Part shown: one piece after another, positions 26,654 through 35,500 of the stretch | Layout of the letters: each line of letters starts with the position of its first letter | How positions within the stretch are numbered: position 1 is the stretch's first letter | NCBI RefSeq assembly: GCF_012044895.1 | Contig: NZ_CP050695.1 | Location: 1,518,501-1,582,500 of the forward strand | Reading direction: 5' to 3' | Length of the DNA: 64,000 bases | Origin: Aquisalimonas sp. 2447 | GTDB taxonomy: Bacteria > Pseudomonadota > Gammaproteobacteria > Nitrococcales > Aquisalimonadaceae | Notes under the pieces: model-generated | Seen by the model: only the letters and a program-made list of their open reading frames with translations | What the model was told of the DNA's origin: nothing | The model's database searches: none | Position numbers and translations under genes: made by a program

Positions 26654-27691
26654 CTATCCGGTTCCGGCTCGACGGGCGTTCGTCGTGTACAGGGCTGCGG
26701 CGGACTGGAGTTTCCCCGCAATCTCTTGCCGCAGGCTTTCCGGCGCGACCACCTCAACTTCATCGCTGAGCCCCAGCAGCCACCAGCGAATCTGTTGGGT
26801 GTCCGGAACCGTTGCCCGAAGCTCTGCCCAGTCGTCGTCGATCCTGTCGATCTCCTGGTTCTCACTTAGGCGTGTCTCCTGGAGATGAGCAACGGTCTTG
26901 TTGCTGATGCGCAGGCGCAGGTCGAGTGGATCCTCCGAGACGAGAACGTCCATGCCGCCGTTATTGACGAACCCCTCCAGGTCGAAGTCCTCCGGACGGG
27001 AGGCCCTGGTCTCGCGCGCTTGCGCCGAGAGCATCCGCTGCAGTGGCAGAGTGCGGATTCGGGTATCGTCGTCGAAGGTGCATACGAGATAGATTACGTC
27101 GTCTCGAACAACGAGCCCCAGCGGGTTGATAACGTACTGCTTCACGGCTCCACTGCGCCGCGAGTGATAGGCCGCGTCGAGTTGTCGATCCAGAAACAGC
27201 GCCTCGTAGACCGCATTCACGACTTCCTCATTCAAAGCCGGGGGAGCCAGTGACTGACCGCGCGTGGTCATAACGACCTTGTTTGGCCATTCCGTGATGG
27301 GCGCCGATGTCCTCTCCTTGGCCTCGATGGTGCGCTTGGCCTGCTCAAAATGAGGTTCCAGCGCTTCCAACGTGCTGGGGGGCAATACAGGGCTGAGGAA
27401 CGACCTGACCAAGGAAAAAGCGAGCGCTTCCTCGATGCCCATCCCCGGGATGTTGAAGTTGGTTTGGCGGGCCCCCCGCATCCAACCCCAGGTGTTGGCG
27501 TTGCCGTCGTTGTCCTTTATGAGCGGAAAATGGCTGGACAAGAAGCGTTCGAGGTCACGCTCAACCGTGCGCTTGGTGTTGGAATGCCCTTTGTCCCTGA
27601 GCTTTTGCCAGATTTCCAGCGTGCTCACCGATTGAGGAAAATGCGGGATGACGCAAAGAATATCCCACTGTCGCCCGATTGAATCAGCCAT
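26654..27691 (-). CDS. WYL-domain transcriptional regulator 1
   Basis: 345 residues. The N-terminal 80 residues form a winged helix (QWDILCVIP, STLEIWQKL, TKRTVERDLERF), the middle is the WYL domain (AYHSRRSGAVKQYVINPLGL then DDVIYLVCTF), and the C-terminus is a WCX extension (TQQIRWWLLGLSDEVEVVAP). This is the BrxR/CapW-type layout of ligand-sensing repressors found in defence islands. A second regulator of the same layout is at 41681. Located between ATPase A and the winged-helix protein genes, it is a leading candidate for the regulator of the TGCGAC-N7-GTCGCA sites, though it has a different inverted repeat in front of it. Confidence 0.87.
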   Translation of the reverse strand: MADSIGRQWDILCVIPHFPQSVSTLEIWQKLRDKGHSNTKRTVERDLERFLSSHFPLIKDNDGNANTWGWMRGARQTNFNIPGMGIEEALAFSLVRSFLSPVLPPSTLEALEPHFEQAKRTIEAKERTSAPITEWPNKVVMTTRGQSLAPPALNEEVVNAVYEALFLDRQLDAAYHSRRSGAVKQYVINPLGLVVRDDVIYLVCTFDDDTRIRTLPLQRMLSAQARETRASRPEDFDLEGFVNNGGMDVLVSEDPLDLRLRISNKTVAHLQETRLSENQEIDRIDDDWAELRATVPDTQQIRWWLLGLSDEVEVVAPESLRQEIAGKLQSAAALYTTNARRAGTG

Positions 27692-27743
27692 GTGTACCCC
27701 CTTGTCTTGAGTGCGTGCGTTGTGGCTAGTTGACGTATCGCCT

Positions 27744-27772
27744 CACCGTCTTGCCCCGCGCGGAAGACGGTG
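27744..27772. promoter_or_regulatory. Inverted repeat upstream of WYL regulator 1
   Basis: CACCGTCTT and its exact complement AAGACGGTG are separated by 11 bases, 53 bases before the WYL start and just after the stop of winged-helix protein 1. There is no T-run, so an operator for WYL autoregulation is more likely than a terminator, but a hairpin is possible. Confidence 0.45.
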
Positions 27773-27779
27773 GGTGAGT

Positions 27780-28352
27780 TCACTTGAGGTCGACGGGTGC
27801 ACCGTCACCAATGATCCGCCGAAAGAGTTCCGGGTCATGCGCTCGCAGAGTGCCCATCACCTGGCGCAGTTGCTGTTCCAGCATCTTGGACCGTTGTTCC
27901 TGCCGCTCCATTTCCTCCAGGTACTTCCGGAACGAACTGATGCCCGTTGAGTGTGTATTCCGTCCATGCAGTTCTGCGTTGCTTAAGTCCGTGAGGCGTC
28001 GGTCCGCCTCGCGAGATTCGCTTTTCCACTTCTTCTTTCTCACGCCCTTTCCGTGCCCCGGGGCACCTACGTGTCGCCAGCCCTCCTCGGTCAGTTCGTA
28101 GGCGTGCCGCTCTTTGCCGTCCTCAGTCTCTATGAGTCCCACACGCTGAATCTTTCGATTCCCTCCCTGCCGTATATGGCTGAAGATCGCCTTCGAAACC
28201 GGTGGCAGGTCCACCTTTCCGTCCTCCGTGGGGTTGACCGCCGCCGCAATCCCCCATGCGGTGGCCCGACCTCCCGGCACTTGGCCCAGATAGTCGATCA
28301 CCCGCTGGCTCAGGCTCTTCGTGAAGTCGATGGTGATGCTCTCGTTGTTCAT
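27780..28352 (-). CDS. Winged-helix/coiled-coil island protein 1
   Basis: 190 residues from the ATG at 28352, preceded by AAGGAG. The start (IDFTKSLSQRVIDYLGQVPG) is shared almost word for word with the genes at 28420 and 29276. Residues 8-110 look like a winged helix (PPVSKAIFSHIRQ as recognition region, ending in YELTEEGWRHVG). A basic linker (GKGVRKKKWKSE) and a helical coiled coil (YLEEMERQEQRSKMLEQQL) follow. I know no named family. A DNA-binding role with oligomerisation through the coil is plausible. Operator copy 4 lies 49 bases before its start. Confidence 0.7.
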   Translation of the reverse strand: MNNESITIDFTKSLSQRVIDYLGQVPGGRATAWGIAAAVNPTEDGKVDLPPVSKAIFSHIRQGGNRKIQRVGLIETEDGKERHAYELTEEGWRHVGAPGHGKGVRKKKWKSESREADRRLTDLSNAELHGRNTHSTGISSFRKYLEEMERQEQRSKMLEQQLRQVMGTLRAHDPELFRRIIGDGAPVDLK

Positions 28353-28400
28353 TGCAAACTCCTTGGGTCGCCAGATTGTGTGCACATCGTTTCATGCGCA

Positions 28401-28419
28401 TGCGACGAATCGTGTCGCA
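28401..28419. promoter_or_regulatory. Regulon operator copy 4 (perfect TGCGAC-N7-GTCGCA)
   Basis: Perfect six-base arms around GAATCGT, 49 bases before winged-helix protein 1 and ending one base before the stop codon of winged-helix protein 2. Confidence 0.7.
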
Positions 28420-28971
28420 CTACCGGAAATTCGTATCGCCGCATTCGACGAGTCGCTGGAATAACGCTGGGTCGGCACACCTGACTCGTGCCAGCAGTGC
28501 TCCTAACGCCTCCTCGAGGGACTGCGCTCGTCGTGCTTGTCGCTGGAGGTGATGCAAGTACTGCTGAAGCTGATCAGCGGCTTTTCGTGTTTGAGGTCTG
28601 GTCGTTCCGTTGGCTGATACGATACCGCGGCTGTGGGAGTGCGAACCGCGTCGTATCTTGCGGATACCCACCCCGTGCCCAGGCTCTCCGACGTGGAGCC
28701 ATCCTTCGCTCGTCAGCTCATAGGCGAACTGTGCCTGACCGTCCGGCATAATCTTGGATCCGCACCGCCGCACCTTCGGCGTGTTACGCCTCTGATGGTT
28801 GAAGATTGCCTTCGACACCGACGGGAGAACGGGCGAACCGTTGTTGCGCGTGCTCACCGCGACGGCGATTTCCGTTGAAGTCGCGCGTCCCTCAGGAATC
28901 TGCCCCAGGAAATCGATCACCCGCTGACTCAGGCTCTTGGTGAAATCGATACGAATCCGATTGCTATGCAT
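28420..28971 (-). CDS. Winged-helix/coiled-coil island protein 2
   Basis: 183 residues from the ATG at 28971. It repeats the plan of its neighbour: IDFTKSLSQRVIDFLGQIPE at the start, LPSVSKAIFNHQRR in the presumed recognition region, YELTSEGWLHVGEPGHG at the end of the winged domain, a basic linker, then a coiled coil (LQQYLHHLQRQARRAQSLEE) and a short tail ending in CADPALFQRLVE that matches HDPELFRRII of protein 1. It is therefore a tandem paralogue. It has its own operator (copy 5) 47 bases upstream. Confidence 0.7.
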   Translation of the reverse strand: MHSNRIRIDFTKSLSQRVIDFLGQIPEGRATSTEIAVAVSTRNNGSPVLPSVSKAIFNHQRRNTPKVRRCGSKIMPDGQAQFAYELTSEGWLHVGEPGHGVGIRKIRRGSHSHSRGIVSANGTTRPQTRKAADQLQQYLHHLQRQARRAQSLEEALGALLARVRCADPALFQRLVECGDTNFR

Positions 28972-29017
28972 GCGACACCTCGTTTTCGTTGAATCTGGTG
29001 GCACTGTACGGGCAGGG

Positions 29018-29036
29018 TGCGACAGTTCGCGTCGCG
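29018..29036. promoter_or_regulatory. Regulon operator copy 5 (TGCGAC-N7-GTCGCG)
   Basis: Inverted repeat with spacer AGTTCGC, 47 bases before the start of winged-helix protein 2 on the minus strand. Confidence 0.68.
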
Positions 29037-29208
29037 GGGTGGGTGAACGATGCGATTTTTCTTGGTTGCCTTGACGCCAGACGGTTCAGACAAGCGAGGT
29101 TAGCGCGGGGGCGCGATCAATGTTCGGCTACCCATATTCCTAACGTGAGCCAGGTCAACATGCGGTTATGGCAAGTTCCGACGCGCTGAGAGGTAAATCT
29201 CATGCGAT

Positions 29209-29227
29209 TGCGACACAGGTGGTCGCA
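29209..29227. promoter_or_regulatory. Regulon operator copy 6 (perfect TGCGAC-N7-GTCGCA)
   Basis: Perfect arms around ACAGGTG, ending 49 bases before the start of winged-helix protein 3 on the plus strand. Confidence 0.7.
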
Positions 29228-29275
29228 ACGGCGGGGTACGGTCGCAAGCTCCAATCAATCGAACAGGAGTTGACT

Positions 29276-29842
29276 ATGAGTGAGTGTTACGACATCGACT
29301 TTGCGAAAAGCCTCAGCGAGCGCGTGCTGGACTACCTGAGTCAGGCGCCGGAAGGCACGGCGACAGCCTATGACATCGCGAAGGCTGTTAACCCCACGGA
29401 TGACGGGGGTTGCGAGTTAGCACCCGTTTCCAAAGCGATTCATAGCCATATGCGCAGTCGGAACTCCCCTGCGATTCGTAGGCAAGGCATTGCCCGTAGG
29501 TCGGACGGCAGGAGTGAATATCTTTTTGTTATTACTGAGGAGGGATGGCGTCGTGCTGGTCAGCCCGAAGGCCGGCAAGGAGGGCCGATGCCCGGCGATG
29601 CGCAGGAAAAACCAGGTGTGCAATCGACAGTCCCGGCTGGTGGGAAGGCAGAACCGGCGAGCTCCTCTGCAGGAAGAGTGGATTCGGAGGCCCTGCGCGC
29701 CTATCTCGACCAGATAGAAGAGCGGGAGCGGCGGGTTGAAGTGTTGGAAGATCGGCTAGCTGAGTTCGTAGGCGGACTGTCGGCGGAACGACCCTGGCTG
29801 ATGCAGAGGATACAGAAGTACGCTGATTCTCGATCCGAGTAG
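29276..29842 (+). CDS. Winged-helix/coiled-coil island protein 3
   Basis: 188 residues from the ATG at 29276 with AACAGGAG upstream. Third member of the family: IDFAKSLSERVLDYLSQAPE, ELAPVSKAIHSHMRSR, ITEEGWRRAG, then a longer low-complexity linker (about residues 110-140) and a coiled coil (YLDQIEERERRVEVLEDRL). It is the most diverged copy and lies on the opposite strand, divergent from protein 2. Copies of one protein next to each of the two ATPases suggest that ATPase and winged-helix protein work as pairs. Confidence 0.7.
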   Translation: MSECYDIDFAKSLSERVLDYLSQAPEGTATAYDIAKAVNPTDDGGCELAPVSKAIHSHMRSRNSPAIRRQGIARRSDGRSEYLFVITEEGWRRAGQPEGRQGGPMPGDAQEKPGVQSTVPAGGKAEPASSSAGRVDSEALRAYLDQIEERERRVEVLEDRLAEFVGGLSAERPWLMQRIQKYADSRSE

Positions 29843-29971
29843 ATAGCCCGACAGCTACTCTGCTCAAGAGCGGGGTGGCAGAATCAATCCCGTTCACGAC
29901 GTATGTTGGCCGCGCGATGGACGCGGCCAACATTGCTCGTGCTCTACCTCCAGGGTTCAAGGAGACACCTA

Positions 29972-32059
29972 TCAAGGGTCATCGGTTGGGAAATGCTTGA
30001 GTAATTGATCATTCTCCGCATGTGAGGCGATGAAGGCATTTTCCCGGGCCTCCAGGTATACGGGGAACAGAAGTTCCGCGATCTCGCACAGCCATTCCCA
30101 GTCCGACGAGGGCAGGACCAGTTCCACGCTCTCTTCCTCTCTTGCGAGGGTAAACGTGTGGTCGACTTGGCCTTTGCGGGTAAGCCTGATTCGCCAGCCA
30201 TCCGTTTCTTCCAGGCTGTGCTTGGCAGAATCTTCTCGGTGGAAAAGGTCAACGAAGCCGCGGCGTTGGGGCAATTCGTCGGACAACGACTTCAGCGCGT
30301 CTATGGAGATAGAAAGGCGCCAGGCGCCGTCCCGATGTTCCCGTTTGATATCGAGGTGGAGTTGAATCTCGCTGTCCCTTTGACGGGAGAATGCAAGACT
30401 CCGACCGAGTTTATCATTGGTGACGCTGTACGAGCGGCGTGGAATGTTGGCGGGCGTGGGTGTCATTGCCTTCACCATCTGCCCTTTTACGAGCTTTCGA
30501 TTTTTCCCCAGCCAGTCAGTCCATCCCTTTATGGTCCTGGTATTGGAAACAAAGGGGTTAACACTGTACTGCGGCTCTAGCGGGCGGAAGCGATCCTCGT
30601 CCAGGACCCTCTCGCCGCGTCCAAGACCATAGGTCATGTGCGGAAAGCCGGCGACGGCACCCCCACGGACATGAGCAACCATCGATCCACCATGATTGCG
30701 GAGCCGGTGAGATGCACAGAGTGCTTGGCCGATGTCCAGGTGTCCTGAAATGATCTGTTGGACGGCTTGCGCGTCGGTGCCTCCCACATGGCGGCCCATG
30801 TATTCGATTGTCGCGACGTCATGGGAGGCGAACGTGATGGTAGTCCCGATATTCTGCAGCAGCGCGTGCACGCTTGAGTTCGGTTCGTGCGAGGGAACCT
30901 TGGCAGCTAGGCTCGAAATGCCCTGCGTCGCGACAATGTTGATTTGCCCGAACTCGCGGCTGCGGTCGAACCAGGTGTTGTCATCGAACAGCCCCTTCGC
31001 CGCAGCCGAACTGTCCAGGCTTATATGGTGCTGAAACTCGTCAATGACCATGAACGTGAACCGGTCGCGGCCGTACCCTTCCTTTCTGTGCCGGGGGTAA
31101 GACAGGACTGCATTGCGCATCTGGGAGCGTAGTATGCCGTTCACGATACGACCGACTCCCGCAAAAACCGTTTCCGGCAGATCAGTCATGATGACTTTTC
31201 TGTCTTCGTAGAGCACCTTGCTCATGTCGACAGGGGGCGCCTTAGGATCACAGAGATATTTCCTCAGCCTGCTATCCGTGCCGAATTTCTGGAGTGGCGT
31301 TATGACCTGGTTGGTCTGCCAGGTGTATTGCTCACGTAGACGCTCGTTCTCCTCATCGGATTCCGGATTGTTTGTCGTCAGACTAGATCTGCCCCTGGAC
31401 AGGATGCTGAAGCGATCGTTCAGCACGTCGTTGAGCAACCGCAGGTACTCCTGGGGGAGTTCCTCTTGGCTCTCGATCCACGGATCGAAGTCGGCGACGA
31501 AGTCGGCAGGAGCCGACAATGCATCGTAAAGGCATGCCAGTGTGGGATTTCGTCCCATCAGGCGCCGCGTTTCAAGGACGAAAATGGCGTATATCACGCC
31601 ACGAGACCCCCAGTAGGAACCGTTCCTTTCGACGTTATGGCGTGTTTCTTCCAGGAATACGCGTATGACGTTGCTCGGTACCCCGGCGATTAAATTGGTC
31701 GGGGTTGCCAGGTCAGAGCCGCCGAGAATGACAATCTTCTCGGGAAAGTCGTCCAGGATGCCTAAGTCTGCATTCTTTGTGGTGAGGATCATGCCTCCGC
31801 ACCCGTTATCAATCAATTGCTTGATTGCAGGCTCGATGGCCGTGACTGTTTTGCCAAAACCGGTGCTTCCCAGCACGATGATCCCACGGGTGGCGTCCTC
31901 GAACGTGATCTGGAGTTGTTGGTCTTGTTTGGCCTTTGCCCATGGCCCAACCAAGGGATGGCTGGTCTCACCCGCGAAAGCGAGCAGGACTTGTTCGGAC
32001 AATGGACGGTTCGGATCAGAGGAGAGGTGGGTGACATCGTTACTGGAAACATCGGACAT
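29972..32059 (-). CDS. VirD4/HerA-type ATPase B (paralogue of ATPase A)
   Basis: 695 residues starting MSDVSSNDVTHLS. P-loop LGSTGFGKTVTAIEP (about residue 69), Walker B FMVIDEFQHHIS (about 335), sensor segment VATQGISSLAAKV. It aligns with ATPase A over the whole length, including the N-terminal LxEQxLLAFxG and the C-terminal YxEARENAF-like region, so the two arose by duplication. The start codon follows a GCAGGAG ribosome binding site. Operator copy 7 lies about 190 bases upstream. Both ATPases may form mixed or alternative rings; this is inference. Confidence 0.8.
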   Translation of the reverse strand: MSDVSSNDVTHLSSDPNRPLSEQVLLAFAGETSHPLVGPWAKAKQDQQLQITFEDATRGIIVLGSTGFGKTVTAIEPAIKQLIDNGCGGMILTTKNADLGILDDFPEKIVILGGSDLATPTNLIAGVPSNVIRVFLEETRHNVERNGSYWGSRGVIYAIFVLETRRLMGRNPTLACLYDALSAPADFVADFDPWIESQEELPQEYLRLLNDVLNDRFSILSRGRSSLTTNNPESDEENERLREQYTWQTNQVITPLQKFGTDSRLRKYLCDPKAPPVDMSKVLYEDRKVIMTDLPETVFAGVGRIVNGILRSQMRNAVLSYPRHRKEGYGRDRFTFMVIDEFQHHISLDSSAAAKGLFDDNTWFDRSREFGQINIVATQGISSLAAKVPSHEPNSSVHALLQNIGTTITFASHDVATIEYMGRHVGGTDAQAVQQIISGHLDIGQALCASHRLRNHGGSMVAHVRGGAVAGFPHMTYGLGRGERVLDEDRFRPLEPQYSVNPFVSNTRTIKGWTDWLGKNRKLVKGQMVKAMTPTPANIPRRSYSVTNDKLGRSLAFSRQRDSEIQLHLDIKREHRDGAWRLSISIDALKSLSDELPQRRGFVDLFHREDSAKHSLEETDGWRIRLTRKGQVDHTFTLAREEESVELVLPSSDWEWLCEIAELLFPVYLEARENAFIASHAENDQLLKHFPTDDP

Positions 32060-32246
32060 AGGCGAACTCCTGCGGTTGACGACGTGTTGCGCAATGGACC
32101 GGATGAGTTGAACCAGAACGTTCTTCCGGTGCCGGCCAAGAGGTTGCGCGGATGAACACTCACTACCGACGCTGCGAAATTCAGCGAAGCGGTTGGGCTA
32201 AGTAACTGGCCCTGTGTTAGCGAGCGTAGGTAGGCTGCCATAGCGG

Positions 32247-32265
32247 TGCGACAAACTGCGTCGCA
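32247..32265. promoter_or_regulatory. Regulon operator copy 7 (perfect TGCGAC-N7-GTCGCA)
   Basis: Perfect arms around AAACTGC, in the divergent region between ATPase B and the helicase-nuclease. It is further from ATPase B (about 190 bases) than other copies are from their genes, so a long leader or another target is possible. Confidence 0.68.
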
Positions 32266-32435
32266 GAGCCTGCATGTAGTTGAAAGATAAGTAGAAAAAA
32301 ATATTCGATGGCGCAGACCTGCATGGCCACGATCTGCGTAAAGCCATTCCCCGTCGATGCGTGTGACCCTCGGGGAGCGAGTAAGGGTTCTAGCCATTCT
32401 TGCTGCACTGGAAGGCGCATAGAAATCGCCTTCCT

Positions 32436-32454
32436 TGCGACGCCATTTGTCGCT
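32436..32454. promoter_or_regulatory. Regulon operator copy 8 (TGCGAC-N7-GTCGCT)
   Basis: Inverted repeat with spacer GCCATTT, ending 56 bases before the helicase-nuclease ATG (47 before the alternative GTG). Confidence 0.65.
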
Positions 32455-32510
32455 CGTCTAACTCACCATTCAAAGTCCAGTAAGCGATTCGGTTACTCCG
32501 GGTGGGACAT

Positions 32511-35500
32511 ATGAGTGTAAACACGGGGCGTGTCGAGGAGAGATTGCGTGCGGCCTTAGTATCAGAATCCGAGGGACTCCTCCCGGTCTTCCAGAGAGCC
32601 TTGGAAGAGGGGATGGCCAGTGGTGCGCCATTCATCAAGGCCATTGGATCCGGCACCGGTCTGGGGAAGACGTACTGGGCGCTGGTGTTCGCAGCCCTTC
32701 GACTTGCGCGCGCCAAAGATCGTGGTGAGTCGCTTATGGTGATCTACGCAGCGCCGAACCGGAATCAGATCGATGCGAGTAACAACCTCGATGAGGAGCA
32801 GAACAAAACGATCCGCCTCCTCCGCGAGGTTGGTGGCATACCGGTGGTCCGGGTGGTCGCCGATGGCGAGCTTAATGATCCCCGTGGCCCTGGGAGTCTC
32901 TATCAACTCCTCCAGGACAAGACTGGGTTGCTCGGTGCCGCTGAAAGGCTCCTGAACAGGCATGGTCACCCCAAGTGCGGTGTCGGCAATAACTGCCCGG
33001 TAAAGCGTTTGAGGGACGTGCGAGCCTTGCAGAAAGGCATTAGGGGGAGACTAACGGCATGGCGGGCGCAAGTTGATCAGAATGGTGAACAGGAGTTTCG
33101 GGACTTTCTAGAGCGACAACTCAAGGAGTACGGGGATAGGCAGCTCAAACAGCTCCGACGCGTTCTGCTTGCGCTGATGGATGTCCCGTTGATCGAGAGC
33201 GAATTGAGTTCCAAGCATCCGGAGGCCTGGAGCGAACTGGTCCAGGCATTGGTGCCCTGGAGCGCGGTTCAACGCTCCGCACCGGAGAATCCCGCTGGCC
33301 TGGTCATGATGACGACAGCCAAACTGCTTACCCGCCAGCAAATCCTCTACAGAACACAGGAACAGCTCTACAGCTATCGCTCATTGCCAATGGCCGATCT
33401 CACTCATGGGCTGCAGCAGGGCACAGGAGAGAGCGTGACCGGGCTGCAGGAGGACACAGCGTTTCTCTATCTGATTGACGAGGCCGACGAGTCGAAGGCG
33501 CGGTTCGAAAATGAACTCTTGGGGGATCTCGTGGATCTGGGCCCCGTCACCCAGGCTGCCGGCGTTCTTCACCGCGAAGGTGGGCGCATCCTGTCTGGTT
33601 CCAAGGCGATGGTCGAGAAGCTGGAGGCAGCCCTTCACAGTGGGAACCGGGCCGAAATTGAAGGGTTGTTGGGTAGCGTCGCGTCGAATGAATGGATCCA
33701 GCAGTACCTGGCTCTCCGACACCGGCGGCAGAAGATCTACGAGGAGATGGAGGCCTTCAGGAAGAAGGAGGACTTCTCGGTACCGGAGTCTGCATTCCGG
33801 AAGAGCACGGAGGACTGCCTCACCCGTCGGTACATGACGGTTGCTCGGCATGACGAAGCCATCCAGGCGCTTGGAGATGACGGCCTTTTCACCGCCGGGA
33901 CTGCGGGATTCCTCAACGGCCATCGCGTGGAACACCTTTCCATTGCCGGCCACATCGTCGAGCAAATGCTGATCCGTCGGGCCGGTGCAGAGCGTCAAGG
34001 GGACCAGAACCTTCGTGAGTGGTATGAACTGCTCCTGGAGATGATCTTTGTCCTGAAGCATCTGGCCGATGACAAGGGATCGTTCGGACTGATTCGTCAG
34101 CCTTTCTATGATCGCGCCAACGAGCAGAAGGACACGCCACCTGTTCGACGCTTTTTGAACGAGTTAGCGAAGCAGAGATTCAGCGACCTGGTGGAACGTC
34201 GAACAGAGTTCAGGCCAGACGATCCGGTGGATATCGACGTCGGTTTCAGAGCGCCCCACATCGCTTTCGCACTGATTCGCTCCTACTTCAGTGACTACGA
34301 GGCGGACCATGCCTATCAAGTCGTTTCGACCGTGATGCCCTACCGCACCACGTCGCCGGAGCATTATCTGGAGCGGCTCATCTCGGCGGATGCTCACTGG
34401 CATTTGCCACGCGATCCTATGGAGGGAGGGCAGGATAGCCGCCAAGTGACGAACGGTGCTTTTCTGATTAGCGCGACGGGTGCATTTGAGAATGCAGACA
34501 TCGGGGCGTTCTCGGCCCGTTACCTGCGGGAGTCCCGGTTCGTCCATTACATGGGAATGACGGGCGAAGATGTCGCTGATACCGAGTGTTCGCAAGCGCG
34601 GAGGAGGGAGCGACGGGGCGGGTACCAGGCATGCGTCGGTTCCTTTGGTGAAAGACTGGACTGTTCAGGAGACCACTGGTCACTCGATCTTGGCAGCCGC
34701 ACGAATCGCTACAAACGCAAAGAGGCAGAGCATGTCATGGCGATCACCCGAGCCATGTCGGGGGGGCTGGCTGTCGACGATGCGGCAGAGGGCGCACGGG
34801 AGCTTGTTGGCTCAGGACTCAAGGACTCGGAAGCCCGTACTGCACTTGCGTTCGTCCAGACAACGCGTGAGATCAGGTGGGCTCTGAGGCAACAGTCTGC
34901 AACGCTTGGCGACGAAGCGAGGGTAGAAGACCTCGCCGAATCGCGCCTCTTCTTGTTGAAGGCGGCTAGAGGTTACGAGAACGTCCTTCTGGTGCTGTAC
35001 ACGGCCGAACTGGATAACGTTCTCCGTCGGCTGGATGACTCTGCCCGCGATTACATCAAGAAGGCCATTGGGGTGCCTGCCGGGAGGCGCAAGGCTCTGC
35101 GCCTCGATTCTATCCAGGATTTCCTCGCCACAGACCTCGGCTGCAAGGTGTTGATCGCCAGTGCATACCCGTCGGCGGGTCGCGGCCTCAATCTGAAAGT
35201 GAACAGTCACTTGTCGTCCGAGCATCACTGCGATATCGATACCGTCGCTTTGCTCATGTCTCCCTATTACTCGTCCGTCTACGGAGACGCTGGTTCGGTA
35301 TTCGACGTTCTGAAGAGGCGACCCGAAGACCGGAACAAGCGGGCGGCGGCCAGGCTCGGACAACGGATGACGAATGCGCTACGCGTGTTGGGATGGGCAT
35401 CTCTGGACAACGAGGCCAGAGCGCTGCGGAACAGGGATATCTCGTTGAATGCAGCCGACATCGTAGAGGGAGCAAGGGCCTATCTGCGCCGCCAACACCT

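Larger units (their letters stand above)
32060..32501. other. Divergent control region between ATPase B and helicase-nuclease
   Basis: About 440 bases with no convincing gene. It contains operator copies 7 and 8 and an A+T-rich patch (about 32286-32308) between them that could hold promoters. The frames that cross it overlap the ATPase B start and lack protein character. Confidence 0.6.

Noticed and set aside
24362..32059. Type IV secretion or conjugative coupling proteins as the role of the two ATPases
   Set aside because: No relaxase, VirB-like genes or origin of transfer is visible, and the ATPases lie with winged-helix and helicase genes.
31813..32397. A 194-codon minus-strand frame over operator copy 7 and the ATPase B start
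   Set aside because: It overlaps ATPase B in another frame and the control region; low-complexity Ser/Arg content typical of shadow frames.
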